The notes under the pieces are model-generated. The model worked only from the letters and a program-made list of their open reading frames with translations. It had not been told where the DNA came from and did not search any database. A DNA stretch of 64,000 nt. Source: Paenibacillus sp. 481 (lineage in GTDB: Bacteria; Bacillota; Bacilli; Paenibacillales; Paenibacillaceae). The position numbers and the translations under genes are program-made. The first letter of the stretch is position 1, and every line of letters begins with the position of its first letter. Below, piece by piece: positions 47,374 through 56,281 of this stretch. The stretch is taken from assembly GCF_021223605.1 (NCBI RefSeq), contig NZ_CP075175.1:4853501-4917500 (forward strand). The letters are read 5' to 3'.

Positions 47374-48570
47374 TCAGAGAGCACTGCTTTTTTTATGTTT
47401 CCGCTCAGAATGCTGAGTAAGCGCAGTAGGCTTGCGATGATCCGCATGCTTGACATCGTGAGCGAAGTCAGATTTGGAAATAGGAGACCATTTCCAATAC
47501 GTCCATAGGCGCCATATCCACTCGACAGGTCCATAGGAGAACTTGCTGAGCCACCACGCGCTAAACAAAGCCTGCAACCCAATCGTGATGAAGGCCACAA
47601 CCGTTCCCCAGAACATCCCGATCTCTTGAACAATTCCTACCCCGGCAAATAAATGACCAGCTGGAATAAAAATTAGCGTGAACACAATCGTATGTGTTAA
47701 GTAATTCGTCAATGACATTTTACCGACAAATTCGAAGGGCCTGAACCATTTCCTGCCTATTGATGTCGTATACGCGTACACAATGCCGAACAAATAACCA
47801 AGCGTAACGAGAATGTTACTTATCGATAGTAAATCATCCCCTAAGGGAAGATAGGCGACATGCGATAAAGCTTTGAGTGGTAGTCCAATAGCTAAGCAAA
47901 AAATAGCCAAATAACGATTGCGCTGTTGCTGTTCAACGGCGTGCGTAAATAGTTTCGTCTGAAAAATGTACATGCCAATTAAGAACATAGGCAGCGCATC
48001 CGCCCAATTGTATATCAACTCTAGCAACCACTCGGCTGGAGAAGGTAATATAACTAAATATAACAAATCCATCACATTTACGTATGAAGACGTTATCCAG
48101 CCAAGCGGCCGTAAGACAAGAGACACGAGTACGGGGCCGAGCCAAAGTCCGATTCCCCATAGTAGGCAAGTTAGCGGTTTACAATGTAAGAACAAGACAA
48201 GTACGAGAAAAGCGGCAACACTGTATGGCAATAAGATATCGCCTTCCCAGAGTACAACTCCATGAATAGCACCAAGACCTGCTAAAAACAAAAAGCGGCG
48301 TACAAATACGATTTTGGTATTCAATCCTTTTTTTTCAAGACTCCGCTTCAATAAAATAACACTAGCACCGAACATAAAGGCAAACAGCGGCAAAAAGCTG
48401 CTATCCGCAAAAATGTGCACAAAGTGGAGCGATAGCTGCTCCAACCATGGCATTTTTTCATCAGGCTCAAAATTGAAACTGTACTGAAATGCGGGCATAT
48501 GCACGAGTAAAATGCCTAACAGTGCAAACCCTCGAATTCCATCTAATAGGTGCAAACGTTCAGAATCCAT
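47374..48570 (-). CDS. DUF418 (YeiB-type) integral membrane protein
   Basis: A 398-residue membrane protein. The ATG at 48570 is chosen because GGAG lies 9 nt upstream; an ATG five codons earlier has no ribosome site. N-terminal signature LLDGIRGFALLGILLVH. Then about eight to ten hydrophobic segments, FGASVILLKRSLEKKG, and the family C-terminal block FRPFEFVGKMSLTNYLTHT followed by a WLSKFSYGPVEWIWRLWTY motif. This block (FxxxGxMSLTNYLxxS/T ... GPxExLWR) is the DUF418 hallmark. The last ~25 residues are a charged His/Lys-rich cytosolic tail. The family's activity is not established; transport has been suggested. Confidence 0.9.
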   Translation of the reverse strand: MDSERLHLLDGIRGFALLGILLVHMPAFQYSFNFEPDEKMPWLEQLSLHFVHIFADSSFLPLFAFMFGASVILLKRSLEKKGLNTKIVFVRRFLFLAGLGAIHGVVLWEGDILLPYSVAAFLVLVLFLHCKPLTCLLWGIGLWLGPVLVSLVLRPLGWITSSYVNVMDLLYLVILPSPAEWLLELIYNWADALPMFLIGMYIFQTKLFTHAVEQQQRNRYLAIFCLAIGLPLKALSHVAYLPLGDDLLSISNILVTLGYLFGIVYAYTTSIGRKWFRPFEFVGKMSLTNYLTHTIVFTLIFIPAGHLFAGVGIVQEIGMFWGTVVAFITIGLQALFSAWWLSKFSYGPVEWIWRLWTYWKWSPISKSDFAHDVKHADHRKPTALTQHSERKHKKSSAL

Positions 48571-48681
48571 GGTCTCACACTCCATTTATGTATATAATTC
48601 AAGGATATATTTGTAAAATGTCATTTGTGTGTTCAAAGCACACGAAGATGTACACATCAAAGACACAGAGGAGTGAACAGG

Positions 48682-49362
48682 ATGAGCTATTCCGTGTTGC
48701 TAGTTGAAGATGAAAGCCGAATTCGAGAAATTATGACGGACTATTTTGAACAAGAAAATTGGACCGTATACGAAGCAAGTGATGGGGAAGAAGCGATCGA
48801 ACGGTTTACCACACTGTCTATTGATTTAGTCATTCTTGATATTTTAATGCCCAAATGGGATGGGTGGAGTGTATGCCGGATGATTCGGAAAAAATCAGCT
48901 GTACCGATCATTATGGTAACGGCAAAAAGCGACGATGACGATAAGCTAATGGGGTTTGAACTTGGGGCAGATGATTATGTAACAAAGCCATTCAGCCCGA
49001 AAGTACTTGTGGCGCGTGCAAACATGCTGATGAAACGGGTGGAAGGTACAGTAGGCATGGAGCACCATATGATCTCGTTCGGTAACGTGGTCATGAATAA
49101 GCAAGCTCATCGTGTTGAAATGGGCGGCATTCAGATTGATTTAGCTCCGAAAGAATATGAATTGCTCTATTATATGGTCAAAAATAGAGGACTTGTCTTG
49201 GCACGTGAAACGCTGCTCGATCATGTGTGGGGGTTCGACTATGAGGGTGATTTACGAGTTGTGGACACGCATATTAAAAAGGTAAGGGCGAAACTAGGCG
49301 AAGAAGCAAAGCATATTCATACGATAAAAGGAATTGGTTACAAGCTTGAGGTTCTTCCATGA
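48682..49362 (+). CDS. OmpR/PhoB-family response regulator
   Basis: A 226-residue two-component regulator. ATG after GAGGAGTGAACAGG. Receiver domain with acidic pair (VLLVEDES), phospho-acceptor Asp53 in LVILDILMP, Thr in IIMVTAKSDDDD and Lys in YVTKPFSPKVL. Then a winged-helix DNA-binding domain with LAPKEYELLYYMVKNRGLVLARETLLDHVWG and VDTHIKKVRAKLG. The stop overlaps the histidine kinase start by 4 bases (ATGA), so they are co-translated. The target genes cannot be told; the symporter gene directly downstream is a candidate. Confidence 0.95.
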   Translation: MSYSVLLVEDESRIREIMTDYFEQENWTVYEASDGEEAIERFTTLSIDLVILDILMPKWDGWSVCRMIRKKSAVPIIMVTAKSDDDDKLMGFELGADDYVTKPFSPKVLVARANMLMKRVEGTVGMEHHMISFGNVVMNKQAHRVEMGGIQIDLAPKEYELLYYMVKNRGLVLARETLLDHVWGFDYEGDLRVVDTHIKKVRAKLGEEAKHIHTIKGIGYKLEVLP

Positions 49363-51164
49363 GAAAGCGTGGAATTACGTTACGCTGGTTTACGTTAACA
49401 TCGGCATTATTGGTCGGCTTTTACATCCTGCTTACAGCAGCGCAGTTGTTTTTGTTTGAAGGTTTTTATGAGAAGCAGAAAATAAATAGCTTAAAAAACA
49501 ACTTTTCTAACTTTACACAACAATATGTGGAGGAGCAATGGGATGAGGGACGTGTTTACAATGAGAGTGCTCAATTTGTTAAAAACAACCAAACCCAAGT
49601 TGCCTTTATTAAGCCAAATGGCGACATTATTTACAAGAGTCCTTTTCGTATTGATCTCCAAACGGAGCAAGGAAGCATGGAAAGAATTCCGCTGTTTTCG
49701 TTCTACAATCAAATTGAGGTGATCAAAGCTAAGATTAAAAAAGGCGATTATATTACGGTGCGCGGCGACTATATTTTGGAGGGTTATGAAAAAGGATTTG
49801 ACCCGTATCATATTCAAAAGAATGAAACTCAATTTTTCACCTCCTACATAGACGAGTCTGATGTGCCTTTGCTGCATCCTATTTCCGGTACAGTCATGAA
49901 TATAGAGTTTCCTGATGATCAGACGGCTACGATACGGGAAGGCATATTGGTAGATGCCGTTGATCACTGGTTTCCGCTGTCCGAGTCCTCTTTAGCTACA
50001 TTACGGCAAGGTGAAAGAGTGGAAGCAGAATGGATGGATACATGGAGCGGGCTTCGCAATGTCATTCTGATTGAACCGGTAATGAAGGGCGGACAGCTAG
50101 ATACCTTAATATTCGCTTTATCGTCGTTGCAAGAAGTAGGGGAGCTGTTTAATGCGCTAAAGCTATTTTATGCGTACATTGGCATAGGTGGTATGGTCTT
50201 GATTGTGTTGCTTTCGCTGTTATTTTCCAAAATTGTAACCCAGCCCATTATTGAAATGAATCGTGTTGCACTGCGGATGGCGAAGCTGGATTTCACCGCT
50301 GTGTCGCATATTGAACGCAATGATGAATTAGGTAGTCTTGCTGCAAGCTTGAACAGCCTTTCATACAATTTACAGCGTTCGCTAAATGAATTAAAGCTAG
50401 CAAATGAACAGCTCGTGGCTGATATGGAGCGTAAGCTGCAAATTGAGCAGCTGCAAAAGGAGTTTATCGCCAATGCGTCGCATGAACTAAAGACGCCGTT
50501 AAGTATTGTGAAGGGCTTCGCTGAAGGTTTGCAAGATCATGTAGCCGAGCATAAGCGAGCACGATATGTCGAGGTCATCTTGGATGAAACGAACCGAATG
50601 GAGACGTTGGTCCACGATATGCTCGAACTAGCCAAGCTAGAGTCTCGTTCCATACGATTGAATTATAGCTCGTTCCCGTTGCGGGAGCTGGTCGCGAATA
50701 TCGTCGATAAGCTGATGAATCATTTGCAGGACAAACAATTATCGATCGTCGTACATGGGCTCGAAGATGCTTGTGTGCACGCTGATCGGACACGTGTCGA
50801 ACAAGTGCTGATGAATGTATTAGTGAACGCGATTCGACATGCGGATACGGGAAGCATGCTTGCTATAACGTTGGGTGTAGAGGAAACGCATAGTCAACCA
50901 GAGCAAGATCGCAGCATTCGGATTGCGATAGAGAACAAGGGCGATCGGATTCCACATGATCAGCTCGAATGGATATGGGATCGTTTCTATCGAGGAGACC
51001 AATCACGGAATCGGAAATTTGGTGGAACGGGACTAGGGCTCGCGATCGCGAAGCATATTTTGGAGCTGCACCAGAGCAGCTACGATGTTAAGAATACCGA
51101 GCAAGGTGTCGCTTTTTATTTTACGCTCAAACAATCTAGCAATTTTTTCCCGTCTAGCCTATAA
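49359..51164 (+). CDS. Membrane sensor histidine kinase
   Basis: A 601-residue kinase partnered with the response regulator it overlaps. First membrane helix at residues ~8-32, a ~230-residue extracytoplasmic sensor region of mixed alpha/beta character, and a second helix near 268-290. A HAMP segment follows (KIVTQPIIEMNRVALRMAKLDF), then HisKA with phospho-His ~375 in FIANASHELKTPLSIVKGFAEG. HATPase follows with N box VEQVLMNVLVNAIRHAD, WDRFYRGDQSRN and G box GTGLGLAIAKHIL. All catalytic boxes are intact. The sensor domain has no family recognised by eye, so the signal is unknown. Confidence 0.95.
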   Translation: MRKRGITLRWFTLTSALLVGFYILLTAAQLFLFEGFYEKQKINSLKNNFSNFTQQYVEEQWDEGRVYNESAQFVKNNQTQVAFIKPNGDIIYKSPFRIDLQTEQGSMERIPLFSFYNQIEVIKAKIKKGDYITVRGDYILEGYEKGFDPYHIQKNETQFFTSYIDESDVPLLHPISGTVMNIEFPDDQTATIREGILVDAVDHWFPLSESSLATLRQGERVEAEWMDTWSGLRNVILIEPVMKGGQLDTLIFALSSLQEVGELFNALKLFYAYIGIGGMVLIVLLSLLFSKIVTQPIIEMNRVALRMAKLDFTAVSHIERNDELGSLAASLNSLSYNLQRSLNELKLANEQLVADMERKLQIEQLQKEFIANASHELKTPLSIVKGFAEGLQDHVAEHKRARYVEVILDETNRMETLVHDMLELAKLESRSIRLNYSSFPLRELVANIVDKLMNHLQDKQLSIVVHGLEDACVHADRTRVEQVLMNVLVNAIRHADTGSMLAITLGVEETHSQPEQDRSIRIAIENKGDRIPHDQLEWIWDRFYRGDQSRNRKFGGTGLGLAIAKHILELHQSSYDVKNTEQGVAFYFTLKQSSNFFPSSL

Positions 51165-51197
51165 TGGTGGATAAACTTAAATTGGGAGATGAATACA

Positions 51198-52124
51198 TTG
51201 GAGCGAATCAGTCAGCTTGTGGGAAAAACATTTGCAATTTGGGTTTTACTATTTGCTAGTCTTGCGTTTCTTTTTCCAGAATCGTTCAAGTGGTTGGGAG
51301 CATACATTACACCACTACTAGGCATCATCATGTTTGGGATGGGGCTAACGGTTTCTCCAGGTGATTTTCAAGAAGTGTTTCGCAGACCGATGGCGGTTGC
51401 GATCGGGGTATTCGGGCAGTTTCTAATTATGCCCTTACTTGCATTCGGCTTGGCAAAAGGGCTCCAACTTCCGCCAGAAATCGCGGTCGGTGTCATTTTG
51501 GTCGGCTGCTGCCCGGGCGGAACAGCTTCCAATGTGATGACGTACTTGGCAAAAGGCGATGTGCCGCTGTCCGTCACCGTCACCTCCATCACAACGTTGC
51601 TGGCACCAATTGTAACGCCAGCGCTGATCTTGCTATTTGCGAGTGAATGGGTGCCGATTGAGGCTTCATCGCTGCTCTGGTCTATTTTACAAATCGTCAT
51701 TATTCCTATCGTACTAGGATTCATATTTAAAAGCTTGCTGCGAAAGCCAGCGGAAGCCGGCGTTAAGGCGCTGCCTTTAGTATCTACTGTTGCTATCGTG
51801 ATGATTGTGGCCGCTGTAGTAGCTGGCAGCCAGCAGAAGATCGCTGAAACAGGACTGCTTATTTTTGCGGTCGTCATTGTACATAACGGTCTTGGGTTGC
51901 TGCTCGGTTATTTGTTTGCCAAACTGTTCAAATTGGATATCGCAAGTCGCAAAGCGATTTCAATTGAGGTTGGTATGCAAAATTCGGGGCTTGGAGCTGC
52001 GATCGCGAACGCTCATTTTTCACCCTTGGCAGCCGTACCAAGTGCGATCTTTAGCGTGTGGCATAACATTTCGGGGCCGATCGTAGCCACGATTTATAGC
52101 CGGATGGCGAACAAAGCGAAATAG
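51198..52124 (+). CDS. Bile acid:sodium symporter (BASS) family transporter
   Basis: A 308-residue YocS-like protein with about 9-10 membrane segments. The start is taken as TTG at 51198, 9 nt after GGGAG; an ATG three codons upstream sits only 1-2 bases from that ribosome site. Signatures seen: FGMGLTVSPGDFQEVFRRP, the QFLIMPLLAFGLAK helix, VGVILVGCCPGGTASNVMTYLAKGD with the unwound GGTASN sodium-site motif, and ISIEVGMQNSGLGAAIANAHF with a second crossing motif. Bacterial members carry organic anions, pantoate and similar solutes. It follows the kinase gene by 33 bases on the same strand, and a strong terminator closes the unit. Confidence 0.92.
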   Translation: MERISQLVGKTFAIWVLLFASLAFLFPESFKWLGAYITPLLGIIMFGMGLTVSPGDFQEVFRRPMAVAIGVFGQFLIMPLLAFGLAKGLQLPPEIAVGVILVGCCPGGTASNVMTYLAKGDVPLSVTVTSITTLLAPIVTPALILLFASEWVPIEASSLLWSILQIVIIPIVLGFIFKSLLRKPAEAGVKALPLVSTVAIVMIVAAVVAGSQQKIAETGLLIFAVVIVHNGLGLLLGYLFAKLFKLDIASRKAISIEVGMQNSGLGAAIANAHFSPLAAVPSAIFSVWHNISGPIVATIYSRMANKAK

Positions 52125-52153
52125 TGTGCATTATTCGTGTCGTGAAAATAGAC

Positions 52154-52196
52154 AAGCATAGACCGTGCCATAGCAGGCAGGTCTATGCTTTTTTTA
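52154..52196 (+). terminator. Rho-independent terminator of the two-component/symporter unit
   Basis: AAGCATAGACC pairs with GGTCTATGCTT, followed by TTTTTAT, 30 bases past the symporter stop codon. Confidence 0.92.
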
Positions 52197-52209
52197 TATG
52201 GATGAACAA

Positions 52210-53211
52210 CTATGATGACATGGGGGATGAGAGTATATTGCCTGGGCTACCCATCCACACGTACAACAGCATTAACGTAAACAGTAAGAACCAAAAGTTG
52301 ACGACTACGAACGTACAACGCAGCATTAGAGAGCGATGGAACTGAAACATCATCTTGGTGTTGTCCGTGCCTTCAATAATGAACATAATGAGCAACGTAT
52401 GTACGACCATATGACCGACAATTTCTTTGAACCCAAACACCGTAGTAGTGACCAAAAAGATACTTGTCAGCATAAAGGCGGCAAAACGATTCATCATCCC
52501 GACCATAAACGCCCAGGCGAGCCCGATTTCGATGAAGGCGCTAATGAGCACGAAGTCCTCAACCGTAAAGCCCAGTGAAGGCAGCCCATACTCGTGCATA
52601 AGCGAGCAGGCGAGCTTAGCGAGTGTCATTTTCTCAATGGCCAACCAAGCAAGCGATAGGCCTGTCCAAATGTATAGCGCGGCGGATGCTGTCCGGCTCC
52701 ATTTGCTATGAATGACGAATAAATAATAGATGATTCCAATGTAGAACATGTAATCGAGCGCATGAAACACGCCGTTAAAGATTAGTGTGTGTGTATACAA
52801 AATGGTAAGGGCAATTGCACTTATGATTAGTGTCTTGCGGTGTAGTAATCCTATAATTGCGATGATAAGTACAATATATATCCAGCGCTCATTTGATACG
52901 AGATCTGGTGCTAAGTAAGTACCTGTGCTTAGCTGTAGCGATAACCCTATGCCAAGGCCCACGCGTAATATTAGCGGGTTAAAGCGCTTGCACGGATCGA
53001 GATAAAGCTGCATGCGATTAACTACACGAATATTTCGTATCGATTCATTGTAATAGGCCAATAACAGCAAGAGGACAGAGGTAAAAGCTAGCCAAAATAA
53101 AAACGCGGGGGTAATCACATAAGCAATGGGCATCGGATTCCAGTCTTTATCATCCGTAAACCATTTTACATGCATCATTTTATTGCTCCACGAAGGAAGC
53201 CGCGAATACAT
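52210..53211 (-). CDS. Multi-pass membrane protein, DoxX/HTTM-like
   Basis: A 333-residue membrane protein with about eight hydrophobic helices. ATG, 7 nt after GGAGG. Segments worth noting are YLDPCKRFNPLILRVGLGIGLSLQLSTGTYL near the second helix, the charged GLSLAWLAIEKMTLAKLACSLMHEYGLPSLGF, and ISAFIEIGLAWAFMVGMMNRFAAF. The last two resemble the DoxX-like layout of a small integral membrane domain. The remote fold is a guess from helix spacing and the G-x-E-x-x-x-A pattern. It is convergent with the symporter gene and has no functional neighbour. Confidence 0.75.
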   Translation of the reverse strand: MYSRLPSWSNKMMHVKWFTDDKDWNPMPIAYVITPAFLFWLAFTSVLLLLLAYYNESIRNIRVVNRMQLYLDPCKRFNPLILRVGLGIGLSLQLSTGTYLAPDLVSNERWIYIVLIIAIIGLLHRKTLIISAIALTILYTHTLIFNGVFHALDYMFYIGIIYYLFVIHSKWSRTASAALYIWTGLSLAWLAIEKMTLAKLACSLMHEYGLPSLGFTVEDFVLISAFIEIGLAWAFMVGMMNRFAAFMLTSIFLVTTTVFGFKEIVGHMVVHTLLIMFIIEGTDNTKMMFQFHRSLMLRCTFVVVNFWFLLFTLMLLYVWMGSPGNILSSPMSS

Positions 53212-53802
53212 AAATTCGCCTCCATTTCATTTTCAGTAATAATAATTCCAGCGTATTTGTGTGCTTCTCACCGCCTTTCATCGTCTACATGGAATGGAAT
53301 CGCTTTAATTAATAACATCTGTCTCTACGCGAGATCACCTCGAATGTAGGCTGCAAAGATTCTAATTCGAAGTATCACTTACTAGAGGGCTAGATGGCGT
53401 TCTCGACAAGTTTTATCTATTATCGGCAAAGTTCAACGGAGTTATTAGCCTTTTTATTAATAATTGTACTAATTTGTGAAAAAATGTTGTCGAATTTTGT
53501 TTTATATTTAGATATTGTTCTTACATTAAGCGAGGTTGCATATTAAGTTGAATTTTAATGAATTGTTCAACTACTGTGCCAATGAGGTGAAGCGCTTACA
53601 TTTTTATTTGATTTATTTCTATTCGCACGGAAAAAGAAACAAGATTTCCAGTAGAGATGAACAAAGGACTAGGACAAAAGGATCAAAAATAAGGAAAATA
53701 CTTGAAATGAGGCGTGAGTTATCGCACAATATGTATGTTTAGATATAAAAATAATAGAAACGGCACGGCATTTAAACTTTACAATAGGGGAGTCAAACAT
53801 CT
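53212..53802. other. AT-rich intergenic region without a supported gene
   Basis: About 590 bases upstream of the stalk-domain gene. TTGTCGAATTTTG near 53487 followed by AT-rich sequence could be a promoter for it. A 68-codon open frame inside (53536-53742) lacks a ribosome site and is not called. No repeats or RNA structure stood out. Confidence 0.5.
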
Positions 53803-54621
53803 ATGAAAATAGTCAAAATGAAAAAATCAGTGTTCGTTGCATCACTCGTATCGGTAGGTTTAATTTCGGGAACGGTTGCGGCATTTGCTTCAACAGGTAT
53901 CGAGAAAATTACAGCGGTTCTCAATCATGATATTAAATTCGAGGTAGATGGCAAGGCGTGGACGCCTCAGAATCCTAATGGTGGGAAGCTATCACCAATT
54001 GTATATAAAGGTACTAACTATTTACCTGCAAGGTCAGTAGCTGAAGCAGTAGGCGCGGACATTAAATGGGATAATGCTGCGCAGAAGATTACGATTAATA
54101 CGGGTAAAGCTTCCGCAACAACAGGTGGAGCTGCTGTGAAACCTGTAGAACTTCCAGCAACGAGCGGAATTATTAAGTTGGAAAGTAAAGAAGAGACGAC
54201 GAAAAAAATGCGTGAGCATGCCGTAACACTTATTAAAATATACGGTGAGGCGCTGGAGACAGGCAATACGAAGAAGTTCGATGAATATATCGATCAGATT
54301 GCAGCCGATAAGTATTCGGACTCCCCAATTCGTTACGGACGTCAGCATTTTAAAGACAAGTTCAAAAAGAAAGTAGACGAAGTCGTTGCTGCTAATACAA
54401 AGGAAAAAGTGGCTGAATATGCAAAAGGGTTGAAAGCGGCCACGCTAGAGCAAGTGGAAGTTAGTTATGTTGGCAAAAAAGATCAATTCCGCCAAAGCTT
54501 CTCCTATAAGTATTATCCTAAAGATTGGCATGCATTCAGTGGCGTTCATGCATACTTCGAGTTTTGTGTAACGAAGAATGGTGGTACAAATTATGAACTG
54601 TCTGAAGTATATGTAAACTAA
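53803..54621 (+). CDS. Secreted stalk-domain (copper amine oxidase N-terminal-like) protein
   Basis: A 272-residue exported protein. ATG, 10 nt after GGGGAG. Signal peptide over residues ~6-30 (KKSVFVASLVSVGLISG, cleavage near AFAS-T). Next is a stalk domain of the copper-amine-oxidase N-terminal type (~35-100): IKFEVDGKAW, YKGTNYLPARSVAEAVGADIKWDNAAQKITI. The LPARSVAEALG-(x)-WD pattern is the family mark. A short Gly/Ala linker follows and then a ~150-residue helical, Lys-rich C-terminal domain with an aromatic end (YKYYPKDWHAFSGVHAYFEF), which is not recognised. Such proteins are numerous in Paenibacillus and usually sit in the wall region; the role is unknown. Confidence 0.88.
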   Translation: MKIVKMKKSVFVASLVSVGLISGTVAAFASTGIEKITAVLNHDIKFEVDGKAWTPQNPNGGKLSPIVYKGTNYLPARSVAEAVGADIKWDNAAQKITINTGKASATTGGAAVKPVELPATSGIIKLESKEETTKKMREHAVTLIKIYGEALETGNTKKFDEYIDQIAADKYSDSPIRYGRQHFKDKFKKKVDEVVAANTKEKVAEYAKGLKAATLEQVEVSYVGKKDQFRQSFSYKYYPKDWHAFSGVHAYFEFCVTKNGGTNYELSEVYVN

Positions 54622-54676
54622 GCAGATGCAATGGAGAAGCTGGTCACGATAATCGTCGGGCGTAGTCTTCTCTTTA

Positions 54677-54706
54677 AACTCCCGAGCGGTAAATCGCTCG
54701 GGAGTT
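54677..54706 (+). terminator. Terminator after the stalk-domain gene
   Basis: AACTCCCGAGCG pairs perfectly with CGCTCGGGAGTT across a 6-nt loop, followed by CTGCTGTTTCG, about 55 bases past the stop codon. It could also serve the convergent DUF4214-like gene. Confidence 0.85.
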
Positions 54707-54739
54707 CTGCTGTTTCGATTGCGATGACGCCTCATTCTA

Positions 54740-55219
54740 TTACCCGACGTAATAGAGCTTCAATCGTTCGGCCACAGGATTGCTGTGACCGGATTCGAGC
54801 AAAGATTTACACTCTGCGCTTTGTACCATATACGCGAACATCTCGACCGGACTTAACCCGTTTGCTACCGCGTGTTCGTATAAGATGAATTCCTCTTGCT
54901 CGGGTTCGCGGCACAGCAGCTCTCGAAATAACGTGTGTACCAGTTGTTCAGGGAAGTAGGTGATCGTATTCCGAAAAATATTCGCTACGGTTGGTTCTTC
55001 CCCGTGTACATACGGGCTATCATATACGACTCTGCTCTCCATGCTTAGTACAATATCGACGATATAATCGATACGTGACACACCAGATGACAAGCTACTT
55101 AAGTAGTGCGTCATTTCATCCTCGTACGGCTCTCTATTTCTTAGTTGAACAGATATCGTTTTTACAAATTCAGTATCGGGTAACAACATAGCTGCACACA
55201 ACAGTTGGATGATTCGCAA
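54740..55219 (-). CDS. DUF4214-like protein
   Basis: A 159-residue protein. TTG start after AAAAGGAGG. It shows two copies of a DUF4214-like pattern. The first is DTEFVKTISVQLRNREPYEDEMTHYLSSLSSGVSRIDYIVDIVLSMES (described here by its ends DTEFV and SMES). The second runs from VHTLFRELLCREPEQEEF to MVQSAECKSL. Each has a hydrophobic helix, an R-x-P-type turn and a closing S-x-E/A-x helix. DUF4214 domains are often fused to or encoded beside glycosyl- and methyltransferases and extracellular repeat proteins. It starts 15 bases after the FkbM methyltransferase stop, so the two form an operon. Confidence 0.8.
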   Translation of the reverse strand: MRIIQLLCAAMLLPDTEFVKTISVQLRNREPYEDEMTHYLSSLSSGVSRIDYIVDIVLSMESRVVYDSPYVHGEEPTVANIFRNTITYFPEQLVHTLFRELLCREPEQEEFILYEHAVANGLSPVEMFAYMVQSAECKSLLESGHSNPVAERLKLYYVG

Positions 55220-55234
55220 CAGGCTAGCCTCCTT

Positions 55235-55900
55235 TTATGAAAGTTGGCGTTGTACGAATATGCCGTCAATTTGTAAAATTTCAGACGAATCAGAGCTTTT
55301 GAATCCTTCTTCTGAATAAATAAATTCATACCCAAGCGAATGCATATAGTCTCGCATCTCTAGAAACAGTGGCTGGCCTTGATATAGGGGGTGAAGCGAC
55401 AGCTCCAATTCGATAAACTTAATCATCGGTAGGGTACGAAGTGCGCCTTTAATGACCTCTAGCTCGTAACCTTGGACATCTACCTTCATATAAATAGAAT
55501 GCCAATTACCGAGCAATTGATCGCGCAAAGTGTCCAAGCGACACATATGCGCTTTTTGTGTACCGATATAGGCTGACTCAGGTGCATGGTCCACGTGCAG
55601 CTTTAACATAGGTAGAACGGAGCTGCTGTAAGAATTTCCAGCTACATTCAATTCTGTAATTGTATCTGCGTTGCCAAGCGCAGTGTTATAGCAGACCCAT
55701 TTTTCATCTGCTTGAGCCGTGCTGTGCAGCTGTTTGAATTCGTTCTCCAACGGTTCGAAGGAGACGATCATGCCTTCATAACCGTAATTGCGCAGCCCCA
55801 GCGCGTATTGACCGATGTTGGCACCCACATCTAGCACGAAGCTGATGTCATGCTGTTGCATCAACTGAATACGCATAGGTTTATCGGTAACTAGCGACAT
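55235..55900 (-). CDS. FkbM-family SAM-dependent methyltransferase
   Basis: A 221-residue methyltransferase. ATG after AAAGGGAGGGTG. Motif I FVLDVGANIGQYALGLRNYGY, then IVSFEPLENEFKQL (acidic loop), a segment with NVAGNSYSSSVLPM, CRLDTLRDQL, and the FkbM hallmark YMKVDVQGYELEVIKGA followed by FIELELSLHPLY. These enzymes O-methylate sugars or other hydroxyls, often in surface glycans. It is the first gene of a two-gene operon with the DUF4214-like protein. A promoter matching the SigK consensus lies 38 bases upstream. A role in methylating a glycan built by the enzymes at 61.7-64 kb is inference from context. Confidence 0.92.
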   Translation of the reverse strand: MSLVTDKPMRIQLMQQHDISFVLDVGANIGQYALGLRNYGYEGMIVSFEPLENEFKQLHSTAQADEKWVCYNTALGNADTITELNVAGNSYSSSVLPMLKLHVDHAPESAYIGTQKAHMCRLDTLRDQLLGNWHSIYMKVDVQGYELEVIKGALRTLPMIKFIELELSLHPLYQGQPLFLEMRDYMHSLGYEFIYSEEGFKSSDSSEILQIDGIFVQRQLS

Positions 55901-55937
55901 GCTGTTACACCCTCCCTTTCATATCTAGTTAGCAATT

Positions 55938-55964
55938 TAATATATGATCTACAAAAATGGATGT
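55938..55964 (-). promoter_or_regulatory. SigK-like promoter of the FkbM/DUF4214 operon
   Basis: On the minus strand: AC, 16 nt, then CATATATTA. This fits the mother-cell SigK consensus (AC, about 16-17 nt, CATANNNTA). It ends 38 bases upstream of the FkbM ATG. The motif is short, so chance is possible. Confidence 0.5.
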
Positions 55965-55989
55965 CTTGGACAAATTAGCAAATTGTTTA

Positions 55990-56033
55990 TACGGTATTGC
56001 ACGTTACTGTACACGGTGTTGCACGTTATTGTA
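55990..56033. repeat. Tandem 22-bp direct repeat upstream of the FkbM operon
   Basis: Two adjacent 22-mers with 19 of 22 identical bases share the core GTATTGCACGTTA / GTGTTGCACGTTA and end in TGTA. The spacing is about two helical turns, as for a pair of regulator sites. The first half of the unit (ACGGTGTTG) recurs upstream of the DUF11/fucose-synthase genes at 61634. Confidence 0.7.
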
Positions 56034-56050
56034 CATCGAAATGAAACGGT

Positions 56051-56080
56051 TGCCGTGAACAACTTGTTTGTTGCTCATAA
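56051..56080. promoter_or_regulatory. Shared 30-bp motif, copy A
   Basis: TGCCGTGAACAACT, 9 variable bases, CTCATAA. The same two blocks at identical spacing occur at 61662-61691. This copy is about 150 bases upstream of the FkbM start. Confidence 0.6.
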
Positions 56081-56088
56081 CATGAAGA

Positions 56089-56132
56089 CAAAAAAATGCC
56101 CTTCCAACTCCCGACTGGGAAGCGAAAGGGCA
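56089..56132 (-). terminator. Terminator of the DUF11 repeat-protein gene
   Basis: On the minus strand TGCCCTT...GAAGGGCA closes a stem containing an inner TTCCCA/GGGAG pairing and runs into ATTTTTTTG. It lies about 150 bases past the stop at 56282; the bases between hold no gene. Confidence 0.82.
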
Positions 56133-56281
56133 AATCATCTTAATCATTCTGAATCGTCTGAACAGTCTGTATTCACCTGACTTAACCTTTTATTTACCTT
56201 TTGAAATCGACATATGCGGACCTATATGCACACTATTGTAAAAGGGAGGAGGCTACCCACATAGTTTCCTCCTTCTACCAT

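Noticed and set aside
53588..53600. TGAAGCGCTTACA as a possible cre site
   Set aside because: It is one base short of the 14-bp cre consensus, so the half-sites are out of register; unlike 38281 it does not match.
53536..53742. 68-codon plus-strand open frame upstream of the stalk-domain gene
   Set aside because: No ribosome site, odd Lys/Arg-rich composition, AT-rich background and no recognisable domain.
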